From assembly GCA_905178155.1 (NCBI GenBank), contig CAJINV010000004.1, forward strand, positions 6,011,923-6,075,922: DNA of 64,000 nt, read 5' to 3'. The position numbers were made by a program, and so were the translations under genes. The notes beneath the pieces were generated by a model. It saw only the letters and a program-made list of their open reading frames with translations. It did not search any database and was not told the DNA's origin. The DNA comes from Amoebophrya sp. A120. Lineage: Eukaryota > Sar > Dinophyceae > Syndiniales > Amoebophryaceae. Shown one piece after another: positions 21,401 through 33,180 of this stretch (its first letter is position 1; every line of letters begins with the position of its first letter).

Positions 21401-22788
21401 CAGTTCGTCCTCTTGCTAGATCTAGATGGAGATGGAATAAAAAGAAAAACAAATTTACAACAAATATATTCAAATTTATTTTTTTAGTGAAGCAGCTGTA
21501 GCAAATAGCAGTACCTTCCTCCAAACTTGCTGCTTTTGCGTCGCCGCCTGGTCGTCGACGGCCTTCAATTTTTCCCCCAATTTTAGATCCAGCTGCCGCA
21601 TTTTCTCCATCTTCGCACGAAAACTTTTCTGTTTCAGGTCCATTTGCTTCTTCGCGATATCGTTTGCGCAAACCTGGATTGCGTGAGAGAGTTTCTTGTC
21701 CAGTTCTTCGCACTTTTGCCGCACCTGCTGCAAGTACCGCGTGGCGATGTGGTCCTTTTCCTCGAGGGTCAACTCTGTCATTTCGTTCAGAAGCAGGTCC
21801 GAAGCTTTCGACAGCAAGTCCGTGTCTTCATCTACTTCGTCTTCGTGGTGAGTATGATGATGATGGTGATGGTGATGATGAGCGTACTGTGACTGGCGTG
21901 GAGGTTCTCTATAATTATTCTTTACTGCGCCAGCACCTCCTCCAGAAAAAACGGACTCCTCGCTGCTCTCATCCAAATAGAAGGACAGAGACTCGCTGTC
22001 AGTGACCATTGGGGCCGGGATATTCTGGGCGTCTACCGCCAGTTTCGCTGCGGGCGACACCCCGGTCAGCAGAGTCGGGCGTAGTATGCAATTAAAAAAG
22101 AAAAGTGTTACACACTTTACACATTTTATTTAAGTACACACGTTGTTGCGGGCGAGTGAGATGACAAAACTACAGACAAGTTCTCTCATGTTGCCGAGTA
22201 CGCTTCAGGAGCCTACTTCCCTACTAGAACTTACACGTGTTTTGCAAAGTAGGAGTCTCATCTGCGTGAATGCATAGCATAGCTTTCTATATTTATCACG
22301 CAGAGAAAGTTTGTGTTGCTGAAGGTACATACAAATTATGCGTATACAATAACATCTTTTTTCTTTCGGGGGATACGTGCTTGTGGATCACTTTCGTGGT
22401 TCTTCCGGTCCGTGGTGATGTTGTGTGCGAGGTTTCGCGCTTCGCCTTCCGGCAAAGACTGGATGTGGAGCTTGTTCATCGCCCCCAAGAAATAAGGTCT
22501 TTGAAGAGGAGGTTGTACCACTGCTGGGTAGTTCTTGCCGTTGTCGTGGGCGGAAGTAGAGGACTGTGAGGGCGGCTCCGGATTTGCGTGGGTCCCCTCT
22601 AGTACGGTTCTTTCTTGAGACTTCTCCTGCTCGTCTTGCGTATTTACTTCTGTCGAAGTACTAGTTCGTGTGGTGGTTGTGACTGGATCCGCCGCACCTG
22701 GGTTCGCAGCTGTCGTACTGGTACTAGTAGCTCCACCCTTGATTCGATCGGAAACTCGGACGCTGGATGAAACGCAACAGGATTGCAT
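15451..22788 (-). CDS. Large coiled-coil and low-complexity protein in ten exons (gene M)
   Basis: Exons: 22788-22376, 22084-21515, 21209-20315, 20158-19330, 19179-19141, 18829-18429, 18102-16953, 16794-16670, 16514-15860, 15550-15451. Seven joins remove introners and two are GT-AG introns (21210-21514 and 16515-16669); every join is in frame. The product has a His-run (near 21870), a charged helical stretch around LTLEEKDHIATRYLQQVRQK and RLVRERQEAADKAFADKKAA, another near 19900 (EEQKEEWRRIVEENKHFLQD), and a third near 18500 (KFMEKLKQQECEKLEKQRK). These suggest coiled coils. The rest is Ser/Thr/Asn/Pro-rich. No signal peptide or membrane segment is seen, so it is probably a cytoplasmic or cytoskeletal scaffold; this is inference. 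The family is not recognised. Confidence 0.75.
15551..15859. mobile_element. Introner, family F3 (309 bp)
   Basis: The ends are TATTACAGTGAAAAATGCCC and GCGCATTTTTCATTGTAATA, with TSD TGGCC on both sides. Removal joins GLNDIQA to NYAKVMAG in gene M. Confidence 0.95.
16795..16952. mobile_element. Introner, family F2 (158 bp)
   Basis: It begins TATGCATTGCAAAAGTATCC and ends CTTGTGCACAGGATA. The TSDs ATTGA and CGTGA are partly decayed. Removal joins DSQSNI to NRWNPAPGG in frame. Confidence 0.85.
18103..18428. mobile_element. Introner, family F4 (326 bp)
   Basis: It begins TATCAAAATGAACAATCCCC and ends in the matching complement with a CCCCTCCCCATA block on the inside. TSD TGGAT is on both sides. 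Removal joins RENCVES to KKFLNRRAS in frame. Confidence 0.95.
18830..19140. mobile_element. Introner, family F3 (311 bp)
   Basis: The ends are TATCGCGAGGAAAAATGCCC and the complement with GGGCGTTTTTCATGGGAATA. TSD GCAGC is on both sides. Removal joins NSYQL to LSRTSAGDA in frame. Confidence 0.95.
19180..19329. mobile_element. Introner, family F2 (150 bp)
   Basis: The ends are TATCCTGTGCAAAAGTTTCG and GATACTTTTGCAATGCATA, with TSD GTACT on both sides. It lies only 39 bp from the previous element. Removal joins LLDRKY to PSNSDKNS in frame. Confidence 0.95.
20159..20314. mobile_element. Introner, family F2 (156 bp)
   Basis: The ends are TATGAACTGCAAATAAAGTA and CACTTTTGCAGTTCATA, with TSD AGATC on both sides. 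Removal joins IDRPVIS to QGHHARAG in frame. Confidence 0.95.
22085..22375. mobile_element. Probable introner, unclassified (291 bp)
   Basis: It begins TATGCAATTAAAAAAGAAAA and ends CTTTTTTCTTTCGGGGGATA. TSDs are CGTAG and CGTGC. The TIRs are imperfect, but removal keeps gene M in frame (SDPQ to RPTLLTGVS). Confidence 0.65.
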
Positions 22789-25234
22789 GCTTGTTGGTCC
22801 TCTAGCTCCTGAGCCTCATGGCGTTTTCGAATCTTTTATGCACTTGAACTTGAAGTTACGACGAACGGCTTCGGCCGCGCGTTCTGCTTTTAAGATTATG
22901 TGTAGTTCTTCTAGTTGGGGCAAAACTCATAGTGTTGTCGAGCAAGCGAGTAGGTTAGGGTTATTTCCAGATGACGCGGCTGGTGTGGTCTCACTAATCG
23001 CGAAGGGACGCTATTCTTCAATCCGTCAAACGAATAAAAATTAAGGATAACACTTACGCTGTGTCAAGGCATAATCATGGGGGCGCATCTATCATTCGGA
23101 GGGTGTAGTTCTACACCGCCTGAAGAAATATATCAATAGTTGGGTGAAACTTGTTAGTACATAAACAAAAGTAGAGGTACAGGACAACAACTCCAACATC
23201 ATGAATGAATGACAGAACAAGCATTGTGCTGGACACAGGAAAAGAAAAAAGACGCAGACAACAAACACAAAGAAAAAATAAAAACGAATTAGGATTAGCA
23301 CGACAAAAAACGCACGATAATAAATCAACTGACGTTCTTGCTGCACGACGCCACCTCGGCTTCTGATTGCACGAAAAAACGAAGGCAGAAAAAAGCACGA
23401 CGATCACGGTCAACAGGTTGTACGACTTGTTTTCAGTTACAATCATGCTCATGGTGCATTCACAAATTGCGGTTTTCATGGTGCAGCTGGGCAAATTTTT
23501 ATTCATTGATGTAAAAAAAATTAAAAAATACGATGACAACTAGAAGGATAGAGGGTTTCCAGGTTTTTATTTTGTCGACAGCTGGTACGAAGATTGTTCA
23601 ACTTTGATCAGACGAGCGAGAAAGAGAGAGAGAGACCGACTGCGCATTCGTACAAAAAAACGGCTCTTCATCCGGAAAAAAATGGAACCTCCGAATCGTT
23701 TTTAATACAGGTGCAGATCAACAAAGAAATACAAATTGAAATTCTTCCCACCGGACGAACATATGCTTTTGTCATACACGATCTCCTCGCCCTCCTGCAG
23801 CAGGGCCGGAAGAACAAACAGCAGGCTCCTGAAACAAGTGCCCGTCGTGCTTCGTGCAGCTCCGTGACTTTACAGCGAACTCGTAATGAAATACTGTTAT
23901 TTTTTCGCAAAGGAGGGGGAAGGAGTGTTTTTAATGCAACTACGGGTTTGTGCATTTTTCAAGAAATTGCTGTCTGGCAACCTTTATTATTTTTCCGCTG
24001 TTGACCACAGAAGCTTGATAAGATTTATGTATCATTCGACGCATGGTAATAGTAACCCAGCTCCACCTGGTTCGCGTCCCTCAGCGGAACTGCCCCAGCA
24101 GAAGGAAAAGGCGCGCCCAGGCGGTGCTCAGAACTACATACACTGCAACTGCAGGGTCAAATTTGCGGGCTTCAATAAGTGCGTGGGTTTAGCTTGAAGA
24201 AACCTGTGCATGCGCGCACGGTAATCTCGTTATCACCCCTCACATGACGAGCAGCCCCGCTCGGAACTATTTTTGCGCTGTGTACCTGGTTGGCTACTAC
24301 CTTGTAAACGGCACTGCTACCGGTACGTCTGACACGCCGATATGAAAAGATTGCCATAGCAAAATGATGATCATGGGGCACGGTGGGTACAGCTAATTGG
24401 TATTGTCTTTTTGGGACATCAACTACTGGGTCGTTCGCTGCAGCTATTATAGAAATAGATTGGGGAAAAAAAAACTTTTAGCGTGCACGTGCTTGTAGTT
24501 TGATATTAAACTTAGTTTCAGTTTGCTCATGTTGGATTGTCATTGTGAAAAGAAAAACAAAAATTTGAAAAAATAAAAATGTGAATGCGAAAAAATTTGT
24601 AGATGCAACTACCGGATGATACAATCTTTTATCGTGTGGCTTTTGACGTATGAGAGAGTTGGACCTGAATCTGCTCTACTACTTATCTCAGGGAGTATAC
24701 TTCCTCTTCCTTCCCGAAAGGAGGCAAAGGAAGCACGACTCCCATTTTTGAATATGTTTTTCAAGCAGGAGGATGCTGATGTTGCCGCTCCCTGTAGTAG
24801 TGCAAATAAGTGACGCTGAAGACTGAAACAGTAGAAGAAAACTGAAATTTAAAAAAAAAATGCTGGCGCGTTCGCGTGATTTTCTGCAGATGATTTGAAA
24901 GAAAGCGCTCCTGAAAGTCGTGAAAGTGCAAGTAGAAGAACAATAATTTGAATTTATGAAGAAGAAGAAGATGCTAAAAGTGGAACGAAACCGAAAGTGC
25001 GAAAAATTGAAAAAAATAAAAAACGTAAAAAACATGTAGGGTTCAGACAAGATGAGGACACATGCTCGCACAATATCCAACTCCAACAACCCTGTGCACA
25101 ACTACTTACAACTACTTTTGAAATATGGGCACAGAGAAGATCATGGTAAGTACTAGAGTGAGATATTTATATATTGATGCATATGAAGTTCTTTTATTGT
25201 CCTCCTGTTGCTGCTACCAATGGTTGGTGTAACT
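22789..25234. other. Intergenic, AT-rich, nothing recognised
   Basis: About 2.4 kb between the 3' end of gene L and the start of gene M. It holds long A/T runs and short hydrophobic frames (for example minus strand 23111-23539) that look like translations of T-rich DNA. No introner, gene or RNA signal is seen. Confidence 0.5.
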
Positions 25235-28200
25235 TTACGGAGAGCCGCCGCTCCATTTCCCGTCCTTTGCACTGGCGTGGTACGACGCACTGGGGCCCCC
25301 CTTCCCTTTCGGCCCACGGCCTCGTCCCGGGCTAGAAGCGCTCTTCCCCCACGCGGTCGACGCCCCCGGGTGCGAGGTCGAGCCCACCTGCCACGGGCTT
25401 GGTGGCGCAGCCCCCTTGTTCCAGTGGCCATAGGAGCCCCCGCCCTTTCGCGGGCCCGCCCACGAGGAGCCTCGTCCCGCCTGCGACCAGGACGACTGCG
25501 CCCAGCCTCCGCCGGTTCCAGATTTCACGTACGATCCCCCGAAGAAGGCAAGCACGACCGCGACGACCACGAGCACAGCCACCCACCACGCGTTGTCCTC
25601 GTCCACATAGACTGTTCCGTCGTCATTGGGTGCTGCCACTACTGCCGGTTTTTCGGTGGTACTGCTCGTCGTGGATGAAGAAGAAGATGCCGTGCTCGTG
25701 CTTTCTACTTCCCGCTGCGGGGCCACCCGAGTTGGCAGGCCGGTCACGCTCGCCGCCGTGACCTCGGTATTGTGAAAGGTGTTACTGCTGTCCGCGGCAA
25801 ACGCGGCACTGAACGCCTCCGCCACGCCGGCAGCAGTTAGCTGAGTCTGGAAGCGCTCCAAGGCCGCTTCCAATTCTGCCGTCGAGGAAACTACTCCGTC
25901 CTCCAGGTACAGGCCGTACGACAAAATGTGCACTGCGTAGGACGACGCACTGGCCGCAGAAAGCCCGCGATCTGCATGGAGCAGGTTCCTCGATCGGCTG
26001 CGCGTCCGCGACGAATCGGACGCCGGAAATGTTGCAACCACCTCGGACTGGCTGCCCGTGATCTTGACCAAGTTGGCTTGCTGCATCAGGAACGCCGTTG
26101 GAACGCCGGCGTCGGTCAGCCACGGCACCACGACCTCCGGCTGTTTGTGCAGTGTGCGAACCCCGTTTTCGACGAGCCGGAAAAACGTTGCTGCGGTTGC
26201 CTCGTTGGTGCCGACTTCGTCCATGAGGGTCGCGAATTCCGGCGCTGAACTCAAAGTTATCCATGGCAAAAGTATCACAGTTCTCGTAGGTAGAAATTGC
26301 AAACTTGCGATGACCGATCTTTTTTTAACCCGCCCATTCTGCATCTTGCACATTCCATTTTTCGCTCTTGAATAAGTTTACCATGCACCATCCAATTGCA
26401 ATTCCTAGGTACTTACGTACGATACTTTTTCTTTTGCAATGCATAGGAGTAGATGTTGACAGGGTGACGCGCAAGTTCTGCATCCTTGCGCGCAGATCTT
26501 CACTGGTTCCTTCTTCGGCCGTCACGCAGCAATACTCGGCGGAGTTGCAGGCACTGCCGTCCGCGGGACACAACTTCCACTGCGCGAACCCCCGGACGCC
26601 GGCTCCCGCACTCTCTGCTGCCCGGCAAGATTCCCGGACGGATGAGTCTGCGTCTGCCTCGGCGCACGTTGGCTGGCAGCACTCTGCAGCGGTGCACGCT
26701 TCGGCATTGGCACACATTTGTAAGCTGAGAAGAGCTGCCTGCGTCGGGCAACCGTCACGGAATCCGCTACCGCAGCTGCCGATGATCTGGCAGCAAGTGG
26801 CCGCGTCATTTGCAACTGTGCAACCCTGACCGCGGCAGCGTGCGGAGGCATCCGGTGTCAAGACCTTGCCAACGGGACAACTGAGCGGTCCGCTGGCGCC
26901 GCCAAATGCCGCAGCGCACAGCTGTTTTTCACGACAATCCGCGCCGAACGGGACGAAGTTTAGATGGCACCTCTTGCACCCAAGACGGCCGTGTTCCTTG
27001 CAAACCTCGCCACTTGACGCGCTAGTGACGAGCGGAACTCCATTCGGGCAGTCGCACACATTAGGATAGCACTTCTTTTGCTGGCCTGCCAAAGAGTACT
27101 CCCTCTCCCCAGTGGCACACTGAACCGCCGGGGCGTACACTTCGATTTCGTCAACAGTGGAGATCGCGCGAAGGTTACGAGGCTCGGGCGACGTGATAGG
27201 CCAGGAATCCACGCCTGTGAAGTCTACCCCTCCATTTACGCACGTTTTGTCCAGCCAATTGGATTGATATGCTGCCGGATTCCCACCGTAATTGACAGAG
27301 GCATAATTTCCGTTTTCTACGTACCAAGGAAAACCCGCGTCGTTCCAAGCAGTGAAGTCAGCTGTCCACGTATCTCCACCTCCCGCAGCGCCGTCCTGCT
27401 CGAGAAACTTCTTTTGCAACTTCTTACAATCGAACTCACGTTGGGCTTCCGCTTCGGGATCCTTAACACCGGGAAACTCCACGATTACGTAGTTTGCTTC
27501 CTTTCCCAGGCAGTCGACGTCGACGTAAAACATCTCCCGACTACACCGGTCCCAGCTGCTACCTCCAGCATCCCTAGAAACGAAAGATGCGGAGAGAACA
27601 GGGTGAATCGGTTCGAACAAAGAGACCGTTTCGGCCTCGGTCGAGCCGGGGGGAGTTGCTTTCATTACCTTTAGGCCCGTTAGGTCGTCGGCGCCGTCTA
27701 CGCTTTCATACGGAAAAAGCTCACTCATCGTTTTAGAAGAGATTGAGCCTGCATCTGCTAGCGTTGGGGGAGGGGTTACAGTGTCGCAGATCACTTCATC
27801 TTCAGGTCGTAGAATTGCCTCGCAGATGTCATAGCTTCGGTCGTTCTTGTTTTTCACTTCTGACATGCTTACCCGCGGAGTTTTTCCGACTTTAACTCGA
27901 AGCCCGTCCTTCTGGAACAAAGACTTCAAGCGATCCAGGTTGTCGCCGGTCAAAGTTGCGGTAGTGCCAACATCACCACTCGCAATCGGACTCCAGTTAC
28001 CACCCGTGAACCAGATCCGCACTGTCCCAACTGCCACACCAGGTGTGTCTTCAGAGGGCGTCGGGGTGCTGGGCACTAGCTGCATTTGGTACCAGGGACA
28101 CGCCGAGGTCGTGTGGTCCAGACCATTGAACGGAGTCTCAACGCTGGTGCCACCATAAGTGTTGGTGTTCGTCCCGTCCCAGCGCCCTACCAGACCGTCG

Positions 28201-28562
28201 TAAAGCTGTGGGTAGTCGGGTTCCGGTATTGTGTACTGCACAGCGTGCGCAGTTGCTCCGTACACCTGCAGCTTTGCCGCACCCGGAGCGCTCGTGGAGA
28301 GTCGCGTTTCCGTAGATGGCGGGCCTGCGAAGGCAAAGGGCGGGACTCCATCTTCTCCCGCTTCTTCTACTCGCGGTTCCTGCATGTTCAGGTCGTACGC
28401 ACCGTAAAAGTCGAAGGCCTCATTTCGGTCAGCCACTGATATGTCAGTTGCGCCACCCGCTTTTTTGCGGTCTTGTTTTCTGTACCATTTTGGACAATTA
28501 CTTGTAGTTGCTGCTACTGATATTACAGCTTTTCCCAGACACAATAACCGAAGCCTATTCAT
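25235..28562 (-). CDS. Secreted Cys-rich type I membrane protein (gene L)
   Basis: Two exons, 28562-26446 and 26257-25235, joined in frame across one F2 introner. The ATG at 28562 is followed by a signal peptide (MNRLRLLCLGKAVISVAATT). The ectodomain of about 900 residues ends in a cysteine-dense part (about 27150-26480) with repeated modules finishing in C-C: AATCCQ, AECCQ and EYCCV, each preceded by well-spaced cysteines. A transmembrane segment (WWVAVLVVVAVVLAFFGGSY, near 25550) is followed by a Gly/Ser/Trp-rich basic tail with evenly spaced Trp. Such C-x-CC modules occur in surface proteins of protists; I cannot name the family. It is probably a cell-surface or secretory-vesicle protein. 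No catalytic motif is seen. Confidence 0.75.
26258..26445. mobile_element. Introner, family F2 (188 bp)
   Basis: It begins TATCCATGGCAAAAGTATCA and ends CTTTTGCAATGCATA. TSDs AAAGT and GGAGT are partly decayed. Removal joins RVTLSTST to LSSAPEFAT in gene L. Confidence 0.88.
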
Positions 28563-28586
28563 CTCGTCGGAATTCTTGTAAAACAA

Positions 28587-30000
28587 AGTGAAAGTAGTTT
28601 ATTCGTCGGTGTTCTTCTTTGAGGAACTACAGTTACAACGGACAACAAGAAACTCAAACAACTCGTTCACCGTGATTTATCATTTCCACAGATCAGATAG
28701 AAGATTGTATGTTCAGCTTACGTTTAGTGTCAGAGAAACTGTGGATGAGATCGATGTAAGTAAAAAAGAAGAAGAACATCGTATAAAGACACTACTGCTT
28801 GCCGCAAAATTGGAAGATGATGTTGACGGAGTAGATGAAGATGCTGGGGGTGATAACTTAATCTTAAACTTTACTTATTTATAGGTTCTGAGGGGTTTTC
28901 AAATCGAACGTCGCAACGGAGTTCAATTTTCGCAGGCAATGTTGCGACGGCGGGTCACTGCAGTTTATCTTTTGTCGAAAGAAATAACAACAAGGTCGTG
29001 TCGAAGTGGACTTATCGACGGTGTGTGTTTCCACCCGTGTTTATTACTCCCCCGCGCGGCTGCCAGCGAGCTCAAGCCTGTGGCCTAGACGAGGGGCAGG
29101 GGCCCGGCGGGTTAGAAGGACCACGACAGGGCCACCCAGGGCCAGGGGCATGCGTCAATACAAAAAAAGACACTTGCTTATTCAATTTTGGACGAAAACG
29201 AAACAAACCGCAAGAAGAAGAACGACGTCGACAGGGCCAGGGCGCACGATAAGGTATGTTGTACTACTCATCTGTTTTTCGAAATAAAAAGACGAAGTCG
29301 CGGACGATAAAATTGCTGTTCCAAATGATGAAGAAACAACAAATAAAGACGATACCGAGTTACGAAGATGAAGGACGAAGTTTTTGCTTTGCCTCACGAT
29401 TCGTGCACGAAACGTAATCTTCATCAACCGAGAAACTATCTTGTTCTGATCTCTGATCAACATCGTGTCCAACTCGACGAAGGATCGCGCGCTAAAAATC
29501 TGTTGGCTCCGAGCTGCAAGTGAACGATGAAAACCTGCTAGTTGTGCAGCTCTGCGCTAGAAGTGTAAAGTACTTGACCACACGGAGCTATACGATCATC
29601 GAACGGAGAGCTGCAATAAGAATATCAATATCTTTTTCTTTATATAGCATCTTTAGCGGGGCGAACGCCTTCGACGATAGCGATCAGCAGATCGCGAGAA
29701 AGAACTGCGAAGCAAAATCAGCATCCAAGATTTTGATTCAGATACAGCAAGAGTCACCACTTATTTTTTGAGAAAGTGACGCTGTGAGACCCAGAAATCA
29801 ATGGATTCCGCTCGGGCAAGGTCGTTTAAGGTTTCCCGGGAAACCTTCGGCTTAGCTCGTGCTAAAGTGTGTTGCAATGCAACCGAAAACGCGGCGCGCG
29901 CAAGGACTCCGCTGCTGTTTGTTTGCACAACCGCGCCGCGTCTGCGTTGCAGTCTCGTGCGCCCAGATCGCCACAGTCGGCTGCGGATTGCGAGCAACCT
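28587..30000. other. Intergenic, no confident gene
   Basis: Upstream of gene L. Short frames on both strands lack motifs. About 29810-29850 carries a short inverted repeat around GGTTTCCCGGGAAACC. The right end grades into the tandem array. Confidence 0.45.
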
Positions 30001-30009
30001 GGCGGCCCC

Positions 30010-30960
30010 GGCAAACCGGCGCACATTTTCGCAGAGGATCCCGCAGAGGATTCCGCAGAGGATTCCAAAATCCTCTCAGGAATCCTCTGGCCCAAGTTGA
30101 GCCGTCCCCCGCGCCCTTTCCCCGACGGCAGTGCCTCGATTTCGGGGGAGGATTCCGCAGAGGATTCCTGAGAGGATTCCAAAATCCTCTCAGGAATCCT
30201 CTGGCCCAAGTTGCGCCGTCTCTCGCGCCCTTTCGCCGACGGCAGTGCCTCGATTTCGCGGGAGGATTCCACAGAGGATTCCTCAGAGGATTCCAAAATC
30301 CTCTCAGGAATCCTCTGGCCCAAGTTGCGCCGTCTTCCGCGCCCTTTCCCCGGCGGCAGTGCCTTGATTTCGGGGGAGGATTCCGCAGAGGATTCCACAG
30401 AGGATTCCAAAATCCTCTCAGGAATCCTCTGGCCCAAGTTGAGCCGTCTTCCGCGCCCTTTCCCCGGCGGCAGTGCCTCGATTTCGGGGGAGGATTCCAC
30501 AGAGGATTCCGCAGAGGATTCCGCCGAGGATTCCAAAATCCTCTCAGGAATCCCGTGGCCCAAGTTGAGCCGTCTTCCGCGCCCTTACCCCGGCGGCACT
30601 ACCTCGATTTCGCGAGAGGATTCCGCAGAGGATTCTGCAGAGGATTCCAAAATCCCCACCCTCAGGAATCCTCTGGCCCAAGTTGGCCCGTCCCTCGCGC
30701 CCTTTCCCCGACGGCACTGCCTCGATTCCGGGCGCGGATTCCACAGAGGATTCCGCAGAGGATTCCGAAATCCTCTCGGGAACCCTCTGGCCCAAGTTGA
30801 GCCGTCTTCCGCGCCCTTCCCCCGGCGGTATTGCCTCGATTTCGGAAGAGGATTCCTGAGAGGATTCCAAAATCCTCTCCGGAATCCTCCGGCCGGATTC
30901 GCGCCGTCCTTCGCGGTCTTTCCCCGCCGGCACAGCGTCGATTTCGGGCACCGCGGCAAA
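30010..30960. repeat. Tandem array 1, about eight units of 115-130 bp
   Basis: Each unit contains one to three AGAGGATTCC steps, then AAAATCCTCTCAGGAATCC, then CTCTGGCCCAAGTTG, a GCGCCCTTTCCCC block and CAGTGCCTCGATTTCG. GGATTCC and GGAATCC are complementary, so every unit can fold into a hairpin. Both strands are open for hundreds of codons, which is what a repeat of suitable period gives. I do not treat it as coding. Confidence 0.85.
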
Positions 30961-31210
30961 CCGGCGCACATTTTGGAAGATTTTGGAACGCACTCGAGTG
31001 CAGGGCATCGCGGCAAACCGGCGCGCATTCTCTCGATTCTCAAGGCCTCGGGTGGTTGTGCGGACGCCTCCTGTTTCTGTGTGGTTGTCGCATCTCGATC
31101 CTGCTGCTGGTTGTCAACGCGCCGCTTTGACAACCAGCAACACGCTGACAACTTGGAAGAACCAAGCCGAAACAAGAAATGTGCGCCGGTTTGCCGGTGC
31201 CGGTGCCCGT
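30944..31210. repeat. Dispersed GC-rich repeats between the arrays
   Basis: Two copies of a GCGGCAAACCGGCGC unit (about 30952 and 31010) recur at 30011, and the complement is at 31185. A pair of complementary GTTGTCAACGCG and TTTGACAACC blocks resembles pieces near 430-525 of the window. Confidence 0.55.
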
Positions 31211-31369
31211 GCCCACCGCCAACGCGGCAAGGGCAAGGACCCCTAAGGCGGGAGCCTCTGGCGCAAGGGCGCACCCGCCCCGGGCTGGCCGGGTGTCCGT
31301 CGGGGAGGGAGTGAAACCCCGCGACGCCGGCGCAGTCCGAGGGGCAAGCACGAATATCGGATCCCTCCT

Positions 31370-32112
31370 GGCAAGGGGAGATCCCCGGAGGCTGGGGCGA
31401 ACGCACCGGGGCGAGGGCGGATCCCCCGAGCTGAGGAGGATCCCCCCAAAGAAAGTTCGTAGGCTGGACCCCCCGAGGGCGCGCGGATCCGCGGGAGGCG
31501 GGCCGGCCCTCCGGGGCGAGGGCGGATCCCCCGAAGAACCGGCGGACCCCCCGGGGCGCGGGCGGATCCCCCGCAGAACAGGCGGATCCCCGGGGAGCGG
31601 GCGGATCCCCCGGAGAACCGGTGGGCCCCCCGGGCGAAGGCGGATCCCCCGGGGTGCGGGCGGAGCCCCCGGGGAACGGGCGCATCCCCCGGGAACGGGC
31701 GGATGCCCGAGGAACAAGCGGATCCCCTGGGCGAAGGCGGATCCCCGGGGAACGGGCGGACGGGACCCCCTGGGCGAAGGCGGATCCCCGGGGTGCGGGC
31801 GGACCCCCGGGAGCGGGCGGATCCCCTGAGCGAAGGCGGATCCCCGGGAGCGGGCGGATCCCCTGCGCGAAGGCGGATCCCCGGCGGGCGGATCCCCTGA
31901 GCGAAGGCGGTTCCCCGGGGAAGGGGCGGATCCCCTGGGCGAACGAAGGCGGATCCCCGGGGAACGGGCGGATCCCCTGGGCGAAGGCGGATCCCCGGGG
32001 AACGGGCGGATCCCCTGGGCGAAGGCGGATCCCCGGGGAGCGGGCGGATCCCCGAGTAACAGGCGGATCCCCGGGGAGCGGGCGGATCCCCGTGGAGAGG
32101 CGGATCCCCCAA
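31370..32112. repeat. Tandem array 2, GC-rich units of about 18 and 36 bp
   Basis: The unit alternates GGGCGGATCCCC with GAAGGCGGATCCCC and spacers such as GGGGAAC and TGGGCGAA. GGATCC recurs every 15-20 bp and is self-complementary. The left part is more diverged. Long frames on both strands are Gly/Pro/Arg/Asp repeats without a start context or domain. I treat it as a non-coding minisatellite. Confidence 0.85.
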
Positions 32113-33180
32113 AAAACAAGAGAAATCGAAATCACGATGCTATGAGTATTTATTTTTCGTCATTCTAAACACAAGAAAACCACGCTGCCGTCGTGTTTCG
32201 CTGGTTTGGGTCTCAGAGCGTCAGGGTCTCTATTTTTTTCCGCTTGCCAATGTGGTTTAGTCGCAAGGACAGTGGACCAATAACGAAACTCACAGCCAAT
32301 GCTTGATCTGTAGTTCTCGCTCGGCTCGCAGAGCGGACAAGAGGAAAAGGAATAAAGCTCTTGCATGTACTTGTACTTCTTCATCGCACGACACTGTTTT
32401 TCAACAATGACGGTTCGTGTATCAACGAGAGCGTGGATTATTTTCTGCGCCAGCGCAGGAGGAGACAGTGCAACAACTCCTACTCGAGCAGCGTTCTACT
32501 CCGTTATGATATGTCTCAAAGCCAGTACCACGGCAATATCTTGACCCAATTCCAGGGGTACAAATACTCGTAGTAGTCGGCTTGCTATCCAAGAAAAAAA
32601 GAGTGTATAGTGTAACTCTGACTGCTTTCGTTTTGATTTTGGTTTTGGAGGAACAGCATTACAAAGCTGTCCGGCATGACAGCAAAGAATCTTGTATCAT
32701 GCGCAAGTAGCACGTCCGAGAAAAGCACTTCAATGCTTGGTATCTTCTCATCATGGGGCCTGCCAGTCATGCATGACCAGCATGACAGAGCCAGCCGCTT
32801 TATTGGTTTTGCATCTTGCACATCTTGACAAGGTTACACTAAACAATCTTTTCTTCTTGCATATCTGCCGCTCCTTCTCCGCGGAAGAGGCACAGTTATC
32901 TTCGTATAACCTGCTCAGGTGCTGCAATCTCAAACGATAGCAACAAATTCCTGACTTTCTATTGCATCATCAGTATCATGAGAAACACACAGAGCAGCGT
33001 CCTTCCCCTTGCCCTTCCGCTTTTTGCAATGCAAATTTTGCCGCACCATTCTCATGCGGTTTGGGACAACTCCAGCTCTAGATCCAGACGAAATTGTCAT
33101 GTGCATTCATTCCTGTGAGAGCAGGCCAGATCACAACTGTGCACTTCTTGCATCACAAACACAAATCGAAATCTGCGTTT
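32113..33180. other. Intergenic with introner-like fragments
   Basis: There is no confident gene. Around 32660-32820 and 33020-33180 are several copies of the GCATNACAAA-type motif and a TTTGCAATGCAAATTTTG piece, as inside introners, but no paired TIR with a TSD could be fixed. On the minus strand near 33010-32930 a Lys-rich frame (KKRKGKGKDAAL) might be a last exon of gene K. Confidence 0.4.

Noticed and set aside
29859-32135. Long open frames on both strands (more than 300 and 500 codons) across the tandem arrays
   Set aside because: They translate the repeats, are open in several frames at once, and contain no domain or credible start.
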